Part shown: positions 36,301 through 48,828 of the stretch, piece by piece
Layout: each line of letters begins with the position of its first letter
Numbering within the stretch: the stretch's first letter is position 1
Assembly: GCF_008831285.2 (NCBI RefSeq)
Contig: NC_045149.1
Span: forward strand, 15,774,578-15,838,577
Length of the DNA: 64,000 nucleotides
Source of the DNA: Nymphaea colorata
Lineage: Eukaryota; Streptophyta; Magnoliopsida; Nymphaeales; Nymphaeaceae
Reading direction: 5' to 3'
The notes under the pieces: generated by a model
What the model was told of the DNA's origin: nothing
Database searches by the model: none
Seen by the model: only the letters and a program-made list of their open reading frames with translations
Translations under genes and position numbers: made by a program

Positions 36301-39300
36301 AGCTACAGATCTGTCATTTAGATTGGTTGATTTGGAAGCACAAAGTAGATATCAAAAGAATAAAAATCTCAGCATCTTAGAATTTCTGAAAGTTTTATAG
36401 GCTAATCAAAACAAACCGATGCTTTGTTTTTCTTCTTCCTGTTTTCTTGAGTTGAGGGCGAGTCCCGGCCACCAACGCTCACGAGAGCAACACCATGAAA
36501 AGCCTCGAACAACAGGACTGGGTAGAGTTTTAATATAGGGTTTTCTACTTGGTACTTTTCACATTCTCCTATGTTCGCCTCTGGTGGTCGTAATTATGCT
36601 AATTAATGTAATCTCACAGGTTCTTCCAATTACATTCTGCTGAGTTCCTTCTTCCAAGGCACTTATGGACCATAATTTTTTTATATTTTCCTTATCAACA
36701 CCAAAGGTTCCATTGTCTTGACTGAATACATAGGTTAAGCCGGCACTAACGCTTTCGTATTTAATTGGTAAGATCAGTTCAAAAGACAGAAAACTTCGAC
36801 TTCAATTGAGTTGAACCGATTAGGCAATGAAACTCGTGTTGGCTTTTCCATAATTAGAGCACATAACCTGCAAAAATCTAAGAACTACAAGAAGAAGCAA
36901 AGTTTCTGGAAAAAAGAAAACATTAAGTTTCATTTTTTGCCATGCCCATGGTTTACATTGGCTGAACTTACATTTTCATAGTGGATGACCTATTTGAACA
37001 ACAAAAAAGAAGAAGAATTAAGCATTCATCATTCAAGACTCCATTACTATTCATTATTCCTCTATTTATTTGTGAAACCAGTAACTAAGGCATTAACTTA
37101 ATATTCATGAACCATTTACCACTTAACAATCGCTTCACCATTAAGGGACCATAACTTGACTTTTAATAGCCCCATTAACACAGCCCACTGATCAAGTTGA
37201 GGCTTCCTCCTCCCAACGACTTCGGTCCTTTAAATCGATCTTACGTAATGTCCAATATCAGATACAGGGCATTGCTTGAGACCAAGAAATTGTGATAAGA
37301 AAACGGCTAAACTGGACTAAGGGGCTTGAAAAATCAATCTTTTTAACGAGTACCTAGCGGGAAGAGCCCAATATAGTAGTGCAGGTTAAGAGGCTTGTGT
37401 TATGATGCAGCATGTTTTTAGTTGGCACGGTACAGGTAACTGCCAAGTCTGGTTCGGTGGAAGATTTATAGATACTACAAAGGTTGCCTAGTTGATGATA
37501 TTAGGTGAAAATGAATCGCTGTATGATTCCTGTAGGTGATGTGCTAATTTTAAATATTTGTTGACGCCAACGAAGAATTGTCAATTCTCGGTCAACTCCT
37601 ATACATATGTCATCCTAACCTAACGCGGACGTCAAATATTGTAGTTGGGCCGCCGGATTAGTTCTCTGCTTTGTCTCTCTCTTCTCTGTTTTCAGGTTGT
37701 GGAAAAGCTGAACCTCATTTTTCTTATGAGAAGAAAGGAAAGAAGAAGATGACGCATGGCTCTGTTCCAATTCTAACACGGGGAGACGAATGTTGCAGGA
37801 CACTGTCTTCAAGCTGGCAAGAATATAGTGGACAATCGTTGGAAGTTAGAATGTAGTAAGTAGTGTCACGAAAACAACGAGGCAACTCCCTTTGGTAGAT
37901 GGTAGGTGGTGGATTTCTTTTCTCGCAATCGGGTGGCCAACCCGCAGCAATGTTTCGAACGGTTTGTCGTCCGGAGCAGAAAAATATATGGCAGTAAGGA
38001 ACGTATAAAATATGCTTGCATCGTTGTTGTTTGGAAAATAATTCAGGGAATATCTCGCCCCACTTTAGGACTCGGATCATTTCTGAATTTCAAGACGTAA
38101 AACTAATATGGGTCTAACAGAATCTGCCGAACACGACCAATACTTTTCTCTAAAAGGTTTAAGGGAAAAAAATGACTGCCCCCTTTTGTTTTGTACTAAA
38201 ATCAAACCTAACAAAATATCTTATATCACACAAATTATTATAACTAATCTTGTGCACAATAAACCCAGTTACAAGAGATGTGCAGCAAGGGCAGGCTTGT
38301 ATATGAATTTTTGAGGCCAAAGATCGGCACCTAATCAATTGAGAAAGGTAGCGAGGAGAGAACAAAGTTGTAGGCCACCAAACACAATTCTATTGAAGTG
38401 GATTGGCACCTAAATGCTTTGTTCAAAAGGAAGATCCGTATATACCTTTAATCATGTACTCTGGAGTGGCTTTTCGTGAAACTAATAATCTGGTCTGGAC
38501 TCCGAAAACAGTCCTGCTGGAGGTTTAGCCTCCATCAATTTTATTAGAACAAAGTATACAAAAAAAATGAGCTGAGGGCAAAACCTACAGCAAAGAATGA
38601 AAAGCATGAACAACGTCAAGAGCAGGAGGGCAATGAGATATAGATAGTCTCACCACGTACAAAGGAATGCAACCAAAGCGTTGAGCAAAAGGTTTCCTGC
38701 CTTCCAACTGTTCAACCAGAAGACTAAGCCATCGGGAATGATTTGAAACAATCACGATTTCCAAGGGAACTGCTGGGAACAACTTACCCAGAGCATCATT
38801 TAGGCCCTCAAATTCATGAGTCCAATCCCAAGTCCAAACGTGATCTGAGCTTTAGAGCTATTGAGGCGGTATGCTGATTTCTGCTGCCAAAACACATGGA
38901 TAGTTTGCCATTGCGTCTGAAAGAGACAATAGATTCTAGCCCAATGTTTGGCCAGCGACCGGCAACAATTCCTGAAATAATCTGATCTGGACTCAAAAAC
39001 CTTGAAATGTGCTTCATTTTTGTATGTCCCAATATGTAGACATAGAAGCACGCATTACACATAAAGTGAGCGCCTGTCTAAGGGGCAGATCCATCGAATC
39101 TCAGACTAAATTAGACTTGCTGGACATATTGCCACCACTTGTTTAATAATCTATGGCTAGTTTTCGGCATGATTAAATTTCCAAAAATTCCAATCTTTCT
39201 TTTTATTTGTGAAAAAAGGCATCAAAGAAAGAAAATAGTAAGTAAAGGACCGGTGTCGGGATTATACAAGGCAAAAAAGGCCATATATCCGGAATGCATG

Positions 39301-39888
39301 AAGGCACTGTCTCTCCGCTACTTATATCAGCCTGGAAAAGTGAAGTGAAGAGATGTTATTGCGTTGTACCGGTAGTGGAAAAATCTTGCATTTTATCTTG
39401 AAACTCAACTCCAAGTGAACTCATCGGACGCTAAAAGACCGCCAAGGTGATTCAAATTTCGAATTCCTCCAGCAAGTGCGGATCTGCTCCCCCTTTTATT
39501 TTCTTAAAACAGAGAGCGTCGACCTCCACCTGCAACGCACTACGTTTTGCTGTCATAAAAATACAGTTAAATTTCATCGAAAACAAGAAAAATTTTTGCA
39601 TTTATTGAAAAAAGACGCAGCTTTTGCAAATTTACAGTGGACACAGTAGAGAAGAAAAGAAAAAATAAAACGTTACATAAGCTTAATTTACACATTCCGA
39701 GTGTAAATTAACAAGGAAAAACAGACGAGCATGACACTGGGTAGGCTGCCGGGATCACCCTCTTTTCCTCCGGCCTCCGTTTACGTATTGTCTTATACGG
39801 AAAAACAGGTATCTGATCATGAAGAGTAGAACGGGAAAGAGATAAAGGTATTGGGTGGTGGCCACCACTCGAAATTCCCTTCTAGTGA
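32811..39888. other. Intergenic, possible decayed gene pieces
   Basis: Short frames at 33828-34031, 34116-34301 and 34754-35141 follow the armadillo pseudogene on the same strand and might be further decayed parts, but I cannot match them to a family. A TA microsatellite lies at 33285-33319. From 35200 to 39888 I see no gene, RNA gene or intact transposon. The last 300 bases probably include the PAL 3' UTR. Confidence 0.4.
33285..33319. repeat. TA microsatellite
   Basis: An uninterrupted run of TA dinucleotides. Confidence 0.85.
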
Positions 39889-42045
39889 TCAGCATATGGG
39901 TAGAGGGCAGCCGTTCCATCCCTTCAAGCACTCCAACAATGGATCTACGATTTTCCCTTCCGCGATGGCTCTGAATACCTTATCGCACTCTTCTCCCGGA
40001 GACCGCGTCTTCTCACCGGTGAGGATTTCGGTGCCGAGCTCCTGCCTCACGAACCTGTAGAGAGGGTAGGACCTGCACTCCTTAATCCTGTTTGGAATCG
40101 CTGCGCTCCCGCTCTCCAGAGCGCTCCTGATGCCCTCCACTTCCTTTGGCAGGTGGGTCTTCAATTCCTCCTCGAAGGCGGCGATTCTTTGGAAGATGGA
40201 AGTAGCAGCTTCCTTCTCCTTCTCTGCATTGATCAAGGCGTGCTCCACCAACACCTGCCGCAGTTTCTGCATGAGAGGGTACGTCGCACTGCATGGGTCG
40301 TCTATGTAGGCGAAGACGTATTCCCTCTCCACCACCTTTAGGAGCTCTTTCTCACAGAACCTCGAGGAGAGGAGTTCGCCGTTTTGGCCAACGGTGAGAG
40401 TTCTCTTGGCCGCCTGGCTGACCACCGCCTTCACGGCATGTCTCAAATTCTCCTCCGCATGCCTCAAATCGATCGCTTGGCACAGCGCAACCATGTACGT
40501 AGATGACATGAGCTTTAGGATCTCTACCGCTTCTGCCGTCTTCCTCGCGGAGATGAGGCCGAGGGAATTGACGTCCTGGTTGTGCTGCTCGGCGCTCTGG
40601 ACATGAGAGGTGACGGGGTTGGCGAGGAACTGAAGCTCGGAGCAATAGGAGGCCATGGCGATCTCCGCACCCTTGAAGCCGTAGTCCAAGCTTGGGTTGG
40701 CGCCGGCGCTGAGGTTGGACGGCAGGCCATTATTGTAGAAGTCGTTGACCAGCTCGGAGAATTGAGCGAACATGAGCTTGCCGACGGCGGCCAGGGCGAG
40801 CCTAGCGTTGTCCATGGACACACCGATCGGTGTGCCCTGGAAGTTGCCGCCATGGAGGCACTTGTTTCTCGAGACGTCGATGAGGGGGTTGTCGTTGACG
40901 GAGTTGATCTCCCTCTGAATGGACTGAGTTGCTGCCCTGATGACCTCGATCTGGGGACCCAGCCACTGGGGCGACGTCCTCAAGGCGTATCTGTCCTGCT
41001 TGGGCTTTTGCAGAGGGTCCATCTCGTGCAGCCTCGCGGCCTCCTTCATGTAGGAGCTACCGTCGAGGATGTGCTCCATGATCGCCGCCGCCTCGATCTG
41101 GCCAGGGTGGTGCTTCAGCTTGTGGGTCAGGTGGTCGGTGAACTCGGGCTTCCCGTTCATGACCTCGCAGAACACCGCAGACAGAACCTCCGACAGGAGT
41201 GCCAACACGTTGGCGTCGTAGAGAACAATGGAAGCCAAGCCCGACCCGACCGCCGTGCCGTTCACCAGTGCCAGCCCTTCCTTAGGCTGCAGCTCGAAGA
41301 AGCCGGACGGGATTCCGGCGAGGTGGAACGCCTCTTGGGCGTCGACCACCTCGCCCTTCGGTCCGACAGCCCTCGAGTTAGGGCGGCCCGTCAGTAGGCC
41401 GGCGATGTATGACAGCGGCACGAGGTCGCCAGAGGCAGTGATGGTCCCCCTGAGGGGAAGGCAAGGGGTGATGCCGTGGTTGAGGAACCCAGCGATCGCC
41501 TCAAGGATCTCGAACCGGATGCCGGAGTAGCCCTGGAGGAGGGTATTGGCGCGAACGAGCATGGCGGCCCGGGAGGTCGACCTGGGGAGGGTGCAGTCGG
41601 ACTCCGGCACGCCGGAGCCGAAAATGCCGGCGTTGAGGAACCTGATGAGCTCCCTCTGCAGGGCTCCTCCCTGCTTGGTGCGGCGGTGGGAGGTGGCGCC
41701 GAAGCCAGTGGTGACACCGTAGCTGTCGGTTCCCCTATTAAGACTGTCCACGATCCAGTCGCTGCTGGACTTGACGCGCGGGCGGGCGGACTCGGAGAGC
41801 TCAACCTTGACGTCGAGCTCCCTACGGGCGACGCTGGCCACCTGGGCGATGGTGAGGGTCTCTCCTTCAAGCCTAACCATGGGGTTTCTGTACTCATCGA
41901 TCATCTGCTTCACTTGGTCGAGGTGGCTGCCCTTGAGGGACTCGGCCGCAGCTCCCCAGTTCAAAGGGTCCTTCACGCATTTGTCGACGTTATGGTGCAG
42001 CACTCCATTGCCGTTCTCGTACAACCTCTTCTCCACAAACTCCAT
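39889..42045 (-). CDS. PAL: Phenylalanine ammonia-lyase, intronless, 718 aa
   Basis: One uninterrupted minus-strand frame encodes a full-length PAL. The enzyme deaminates L-phenylalanine to trans-cinnamate, the entry step of phenylpropanoid and lignin synthesis, as a cytosolic homotetramer. The MIO prosthetic group forms from ASG at residues 204-206, inside [17 protein letters not shown]. The catalytic tyrosine is Y109 in [10 protein letters not shown]. The substrate-selecting pair is F136-L137 (RFLNAGIFG), typical of phenylalanine-specific enzymes; grass-type Phe/Tyr lyases have histidine there. The C-terminal shielding and regulatory region is present and the protein ends NGCPLPIC. I start at the ATG at 42045 ([14 protein letters not shown]). 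The frame stays open further upstream but without another ATG. Most angiosperm PAL genes carry one intron near the codons before FLNAGIFG, and this one has none. Confidence 0.96.
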   Translation of the reverse strand: MEFVEKRLYENGNGVLHHNVDKCVKDPLNWGAAAESLKGSHLDQVKQMIDEYRNPMVRLEGETLTIAQVASVARRELDVKVELSESARPRVKSSSDWIVDSLNRGTDSYGVTTGFGATSHRRTKQGGALQRELIRFLNAGIFGSGVPESDCTLPRSTSRAAMLVRANTLLQGYSGIRFEILEAIAGFLNHGITPCLPLRGTITASGDLVPLSYIAGLLTGRPNSRAVGPKGEVVDAQEAFHLAGIPSGFFELQPKEGLALVNGTAVGSGLASIVLYDANVLALLSEVLSAVFCEVMNGKPEFTDHLTHKLKHHPGQIEAAAIMEHILDGSSYMKEAARLHEMDPLQKPKQDRYALRTSPQWLGPQIEVIRAATQSIQREINSVNDNPLIDVSRNKCLHGGNFQGTPIGVSMDNARLALAAVGKLMFAQFSELVNDFYNNGLPSNLSAGANPSLDYGFKGAEIAMASYCSELQFLANPVTSHVQSAEQHNQDVNSLGLISARKTAEAVEILKLMSSTYMVALCQAIDLRHAEENLRHAVKAVVSQAAKRTLTVGQNGELLSSRFCEKELLKVVEREYVFAYIDDPCSATYPLMQKLRQVLVEHALINAEKEKEAATSIFQRIAAFEEELKTHLPKEVEGIRSALESGSAAIPNRIKECRSYPLYRFVRQELGTEILTGEKTRSPGEECDKVFRAIAEGKIVDPLLECLKGWNGCPLPIC

Positions 42046-42205
42046 TTCCTCCGGGACGAGAAACACGAGACACCGAGTGAGAGATTCCGGGCGGGGAGGT
42101 GGCGGAAATGGAGGATTTGGCAGAGGGGGGAGAGGAGTGAGAGGCAATGAAGAGGAAATTGCAGTATGCGTGAATTTCCTGGTTTAGGCAAGCGCCTTCT
42201 CAGGG

Positions 42206-42214
42206 TTTAATATA
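42206..42214 (-). promoter_or_regulatory. PAL TATA box
   Basis: The minus strand reads TATATTAAA about 160 bases before the PAL ATG, giving an expected 5' UTR of roughly 130 bases. Confidence 0.65.
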
Positions 42215-42229
42215 GTGGGGAGGAGGGGG

Positions 42230-42247
42230 GGTTGGTTGGTTAGTTGG
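42230..42247 (-). promoter_or_regulatory. AC-type MYB elements upstream of PAL
   Basis: The minus strand reads CCAACTAACCAACCAACC, holding two overlapping ACCAACC (AC-II type) motifs about 20 bases upstream of the TATA box. Such AC elements are the known binding sites of R2R3-MYB activators of lignin and phenylpropanoid genes. Confidence 0.6.
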
Positions 42248-42935
42248 ATGCGGATCTCAGCCGTCGGATGGTAGATCGGCCATGGATGAGGTGACATTGG
42301 GCGAGTGTGCAATGGTCAAAGCAAGGAAAGAGACACGGGGCCCACGGTGCTTGGTGGTGCGGGTTGGTGAGGCACGCACACCATGACGTCATCACCCACC
42401 GGGCGTCCATCCCCGATCGCCGCCCGCCGGTAAGTCATTGCGGCGTACCGCTTCTGAGAAGACCAATCGTTGGTTGGAGTCCCAATTTCTGGTCGCCTGC
42501 CTGTTGCGCGGTTAATTTTCGCAGAACCACGATACTGACAGTCCATTGACTTCTACCGTGCGTTTAAATGATCCTCAAAATCGGACCGCCATGGCAGAGC
42601 GAAATAGAGAAGACACCGGTTGGAAGCTTCCGGTGATCATGTCGCCTTCCTTCTCTTTAAAGCTCAGACGCATTTATCAATCATATTCATCCGCTTTAGC
42701 TTCATTGCCATCTGCAAATCCATCCCCGAGTACATTTCCACATTTAAAACAACTTTTCCCTTTCGTGTTTTTTCATTTTTCTTACCTTGTTTAGCAGCAC
42801 ACCAAACTTGGGTGTTTAACAGTGTCATCTGCAAGATAGTTGCATGGAGCTTTCTTTTTTATTTTTCATTTTCAAAGGCAATTTTGTCCCCATGTCACTC
42901 AAATGTATATGAACAGTTGAGAGAAGCGGAACGAA

Positions 42936-42961
42936 CGAATGAATGAATGAATGAATGAATT
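42936..42961. repeat. GAAT tetranucleotide repeat
   Basis: Tandem GAAT units lie about 890 bases upstream of the PAL start. Confidence 0.85.
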
Positions 42962-45689
42962 TAGCAGTGGCAGCACGGCAGGGACGAGTTTCTCAATTGC
43001 CTATAAATGAAGGATGAACTTGGAATCAAAAAGCCCCAAAAAAGTCCAGTCGAAACGTTTGTTGATTTTATGTGCCCCGAAAGTTTTTTTTTCTTTTTAT
43101 CGTTAGGCTTAAGCCCTCCCGGCTTTTTCTAAAGTACGATTAAGTTCTTGACTTTCGTATCTGCCTTTGTTGTTTGTCGTCGACTTGGCTACCGGAAAGA
43201 ACTCCGGCGAAACAAGTATAAGTGCATAGAACGAAGTACACGTTATAGCCCCATCTTGTCCGAGTGCTTTTTTTTAAAATCTGCAACCATCCTGTCTTAA
43301 AAGTACCTTAGAAAAGCATTCCTGAATCATTATATTCGAACCGGGAATGAGATTTTTATAAGCTCGAAATTTAAAATCAATGTGGTTGGCATTCTTATAA
43401 AAAAAAAAAAAACCCCGTTTTCGCTGTTTATGAATTAATCAACCAATTTGCAAGCTTTGGAGCGTATGCATGACGGCCATGCAGTGGAAGTTTTTGTAAA
43501 AGCATTTGGGGAAAGATGATTTGCGAATGAGTGGAAGGAAGCGTATAAATTGTGTACAATGATAAGCGTTGGATCCCTTCTCGCTCCTCAATGACAGACA
43601 CGGCCACAGGGTAGAAAAGCCATGGTTTGGTGTGGAAAGAGACTTGGCACCCGTGAGCTGCGCACGAAACTCACCTACTTCATGTTGTCTGCCACGTAAC
43701 ATTGCATCATAGTCTCAACACTGGTCAGAGATCGTGTGAAACCATGGAAAAACTTCCGGCTGATCTCCTACTCGACCGCGAGAAGCCGTGCTTCGACTGT
43801 TTATTTACAAGATAGACGGAACTATGACGCCATTTACAGAACTGCACGAGTTCTGCAATCAGTTTACGATCAGAGAGATGATTGAGTTCCAGTTTCAACC
43901 CTTATTTATCTCTTCTGTTTGTCGGTGGCATGGATTTCCTGTTCCTTTGTGTGGTAATTTTTTGTTTCCTGATTCCATTTATCACCCTCAGGAACACTTA
44001 AAAGAAGATAATTGAATTGAAACCGAGATAGACAGAGGCGTTCCTTGTATTTTGTTTCCGCATCATGACAAGGCAAATGAAACACTCGTGAAACATACTG
44101 TCAAACAATCTCTATCGCACTTCTTATCATCACGACACGGGGCTGGGAAAACCACATAGATCATGAACTTAGTCGTGCTTCTAGATCATGATTTGAAGTG
44201 AGATTTTGCTGAAAGAAAAGTTTTAAACGGGCGAGCCTCCGTTTCCGTGCTTTCTGTGGGCGCACTTAATTCTTGATCATTTCTTTTTCTTTTTTTTTTA
44301 ATAATTCGTGTACGATGTATTTATTCAAAAGGCATCATGGAAAGGGGGGGAAGCAGCGACGAGGAGAGCACGGACTTTATGACCGACTGGGCATTTGTTG
44401 CTATGCTTGAAACCCCCAGCTACGGCGCCGTATGGTAGAAAATAAGAAGCAGATGAGCGGAGGAGCTGCTCTTGACCCTCCAGCCAGCTCTGACGCGGAC
44501 CCAAATGTGGGAGTTTAGTTTTGCATGAAGCTCTCTTTTTGCGGATGTTAATTTCTTAATTAAAAGCAGCTGATGGATAAGGTCGGGAGCTTGACCGAGG
44601 GACTCTAAAGTTGGGTCAGATTAGATATGATATGATATGAAGGAGGGAAAAAAAAACTTGTTCAATTTTCCTTGATAGGTCCCCACTGGTACGGGGACGC
44701 GGATGCGGAATAAAAAATGAGGGGAGGATGCGAATTAAGTTAAGGGGAGCAAAGAGGAAGGGAGATGAGTATATATAATTATATATATAATGAAAAAAAA
44801 AAGGGGTCAATTTTGTTGACCTAACACCATTTGGCGGTCGCCACCAACCACCGGCCACGAGTAGGTGGTAGGGGGCGTGAGCGTTGCGGTCCACCAACCC
44901 ACGACCTCGCCCTTTCTTTGCTTGTGCTTGTGTTTGTGCGGGATGGGGGTAGGCAAGGCCCTTTTTTATTTTATTTTACTTTATTAGGCAATTTTTGTGT
45001 GTTAAAATATATATATATATATATATCTATGCCTTATTTATTATGTGTGACGTATTTTGTGAAAACGGTTTAGAATCAGCCCTTGCAATTTGGCTTAATC
45101 GCATTGGACTTCTTGCAATTATGGATAAGTGGAAGAATTATTTAATCGTTTATAACTCAACAAAAGGTGGCCCGCTGGATTATGGTGTATACGAGAAAAA
45201 AAAAAAAAAAACAAACACTTGTTATGGGCTTTTCAAAAATGCTGGATGACAAAGCTTCATTTTTTCATGCATTTGTTTTCCTTCAATTTGCCATCCATTT
45301 GTCTAACTTTCCAAAGAGCCGAGCCTGCACAGTAAAGTATGGCTTCTTGCTAACGGTTTTTGTGGGGACTTTGCGGATGGGATAAAAATACTAAATTGTT
45401 CTTGAAAATATGGATAAGGTTGGGGATTCCTTGTCCATAGCAAACATGAGAGAGAGAGAGAGAGAGAAAAAAAACTACATTTAATTGCTCTCCTTGAGGG
45501 GAGACAAAAAGAAGTGCAGATGATACGCTGCGTGCCAACCAAACCCCTCGAGTTTGGTGGTGAATTCCTTTCACCTACCAAACCCTCCTAAAGCTAAAGC
45601 TGATGATCTCATATCTATGCCCCACCCATCCTTGTTTTTTTTTTTTTTTGTCATATTCAAATTGTCAAGTGAAATGTAAATGTGGTTCG

Positions 45690-45724
45690 TCTCTCTCTCT
45701 CTCTCTCTTATATATATATATATA
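45690..45724. repeat. Compound CT-TA microsatellite
   Basis: A CT run is followed directly by a TA run. A separate GA run is 230 bases to the left at 45448-45467. Confidence 0.8.
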
Positions 45725-48549
45725 AAATAAGACTTGGTGGACCTACCAAGTCATAGTTGATGAGGGGCGAGAGAGCAGATGGATGGGACTAAGGGCAAGA
45801 TCATTAATCGGTATTGTACGCACATGCACGGGCATATAGGTGATAGGCCCCCAGCAGTTACTGGATATTGCACATTTTTCACTTGACTCCAAAGTATTTT
45901 TATGGCTCAAGAGCTTTCTTTCTTTCAGTGCTCTGTGCTTTGGGGTGTTGCTTTCAGCTTAGATTCAACTTGATCCTTCTTTTACAATACAAAAGTTGTG
46001 TGTTAATGGCCCTTCTGAATTTAAATAAAGATAGATTAGCTGCCTACCAACTCCCATCCTGTTTGTTCCACCAACCCCTTTGAGCCCTCGTCGTCGTTCC
46101 GGAGCTTCTCTTGCATGTTTCATGCTCAAAGCTTTATAGAAAGTTGGTCTTTACCTTCTTCACAGAAAAACGAAAATCAGGGACTTGTGCCCAAGCGTGC
46201 AGACGTTGCACTTGTTACGGTGGGGTGGGGTGGGGAAGGGGTTACTTGTCAGTAAACTCGATTCTAACAAGAAAATAGCAGGAAACATCTTGTCAATACC
46301 AGGGTAATGGGATGTTGGAAACAGCTTTACGTTGCTTCTCTAATCATTTTAAATAATTTGCTTCAAGTTGTCTTTCATATAAAATATAATAAGGGGCCAC
46401 AGATACGCCACATTATCTTCAAATCGATGATCCGGTGATGATACATATACCAACAACATTGGCATTAATGGCGAAGTTAAGAAAAAAAAAAAAAAAAAAT
46501 CTAGAGGTAGTCGTTTAGCTTATAATGGAATTATATGAACTTCGTGTTTTGGGAAGTGAGAAGAAAAGGAGCACCGTTAAAGATTACAAATATAATACGC
46601 TATAAAAAGGAGGCGAAAATGTAACGAAAAAAAAAAAGAAATGAAGGACAAGGAAACACGTCACATCCATGTCATGCTTGCGTCATATATATATATATTT
46701 GCCATCCTCCCTCTCTTTGTGATTCATCGTCATATATATATAGAAGATGAAAAAAGAGGAATTCATCGCCAATAATATAAAATCTTGTTTTTGTGGCTCT
46801 TGCTTAATCGTAGTAATGTAAACACTAATTACTAAAGAGGCGAGCTCAAGTTGGTTGTGAAATTAATATTAGGTGTCTAAATGTAAACTTGTAAAGGTAA
46901 TTAGGTGGGAATTGTAAATTACTCAAACTTCGAGCTTCCTTTTTTGAAAAATCTTTTAAGTTGTGCGTGTGTGCTACCAAGTGGCTTCGGTCTCGGAGAG
47001 TCTAATCCGTCTTTCGCTGCCATGGTTTGAAAAAATGAGCCGAGTCCACTTCAAGTGAAACAGAGTCAAACCAAAAATGGGCCTACCTGCCCTGACCCAA
47101 CCAGCCGTATCTATCCCATTGAAGTGCACGACTCGACCGCCACCAGTGTGCCCTGCTGATTAGCACAGGTCTCCGCCCGCTGACCTTGACCACGAAGGTC
47201 TAATGACTCTTAAGGATTGACTAGACCCACATCCCATTCCTTTATTATTTCCTTTCCTTTCAAAAGTCCGACCGCACCTACATTTTTTGAATCGTTTTCC
47301 CAGAAAAAGGACCAATCAAACTGGAAAAACTTTTTAAACTACAAAGGGCTGAGCTATTCAATAAAATGACAATAACATTGTTTGATGTTATAGTGAAGGA
47401 GCCTGGGTATCTTTTTTGCAAAATTATTTTCAATTTCATGTGCGTTGGCTATATATATATAATTGTCATAGGCGTTGGTGAGATAAATTTGTCCTAGCTG
47501 GCGGTAGGACTTAATTTGATTGAATCGGATCGAGAGTACGTTTGATCCTTGGGACGCATCTTACTAGCTCAGTGTTTTCAATCATTTCGTATTTTATATT
47601 TTAGCCAGTTGCTCTTAGATCGGTGTACAATAGCTCAGCTCCGACATTGAATCCTGTATGGCCACGGGGTCTTAAATCAAGAGCCAAAGAACCGAAGATG
47701 AATTTAATAAGGCGGTGTTCCTTTCATGAGCAATGACGGACGGGTGCTGTTCCTCATATGCTCGACCGCTTACTCTAGCTCAGGCTGTCACAACTGGTAT
47801 AGATATTAATGGATTGGATTTGGATAGAAACTGGTTAGAAAAGTTGGATATAGAAAAGAATTTAACGTCTGACTAACAAAGTAGATTGGTTTCAGGTATC
47901 AAGTATCCAATATCCATATTCCATGCATTTTGAAAGTCTGTTCTTAACATATCATAATGAATGTGGTTCAAATTTGACTGTGTAGTTCAAAGTTGAATTC
48001 AGATTCCAATGTGAAAATAAAAAATTCGACTTAAGCCAAATTTGGATGTGATTCTAAAGATCAGATCCATGTAGACCCGTATTCAGACTGAAATGCCCTA
48101 TATTTAATAACAATAAAGAATGCAGCTGATTTAAATCAGATCCATTGACATCAATAAGTCTCCATTTATGGATCCAGCAGTTGTGTTGATTTGACCCCCG
48201 TTCAGCGGCAGCATTATCAAGGTGAGGGGTCCAAGGAACTGTTCCATGAAATTAACCGATAGCAAACGTACTTAATATTTACATATGAATGCACTTTGAA
48301 TCTGCTTCACGGTTGCCCGTGCAAGTCCATGAAATGAACAAGTTCACAAAATGTGGAAAAACGGCGGTTGCTAGATGGAGGGATCGTGAACATTGGCTTC
48401 TTTTTACTATCACGAGATGCCAACGCGGAGGGAGATAGGGAACATGGTTTCTAGGGTCGCTCCTCTTGGCCCGACCCTAGAAAAAATCCTGGCTCTATCC
48501 CTGGGAATGAAGAAGTCGCTTCCATCATCCGGCCTGCTTTCATCCTTGT

Positions 48550-48828
48550 CATCCACAAGCAGATACAACAGATGAAAGTAAAACCAGAAATACAGATACA
48601 ACAGATGAAAGAGAAACAGATAACGGTGACAGACTGGTTTTACAAGATAAAAGAAAGAGGATCGCTGATGATGAACATAAGAAAGGCAAAAATATTGGTG
48701 GGGAAGATCTCGGCAAGGATTTACAACTCAGAAATGATTTGTCGACCAAAAAGGCAGGAGCAGAATTCGTTAAACGGTTAAACACAGATAGAAATCAAAG
48801 CTGGACAAAATCAGATGCCAAGATTTGA
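48550..48828 (+). CDS. Unrecognised hydrophilic open frame
   Basis: A plus-strand frame without stops encodes a highly charged stretch. It contains two close repeats of DTTDE, then KRKRIADDEHKKGK and KKAGAEFVKRL, and ends at a TGA at 48826-48828. It has no clear ATG start, and I find no splice partners or family motif. It may be one exon of an unidentified gene or a decayed remnant. Confidence 0.2.
   Translation, partial: HPQADTTDESKTRNTDTTDERETDNGDRLVLQDKRKRIADDEHKKGKNIGGEDLGKDLQLRNDLSTKKAGAEFVKRLNTDRNQSWTKSDAKI

Noticed and set aside
40582-41397. 271-codon plus-strand open frame
   Set aside because: It is the antisense shadow of the PAL coding region.
41476-42150. 224-codon plus-strand open frame over the PAL 5' end
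   Set aside because: Antisense shadow of PAL codons; no independent promoter or homology.
43325-43345. Possible tRNA T-loop (GGTTCGAAT on minus strand)
   Set aside because: No matching acceptor stem, D-loop or anticodon arm at the right distance.
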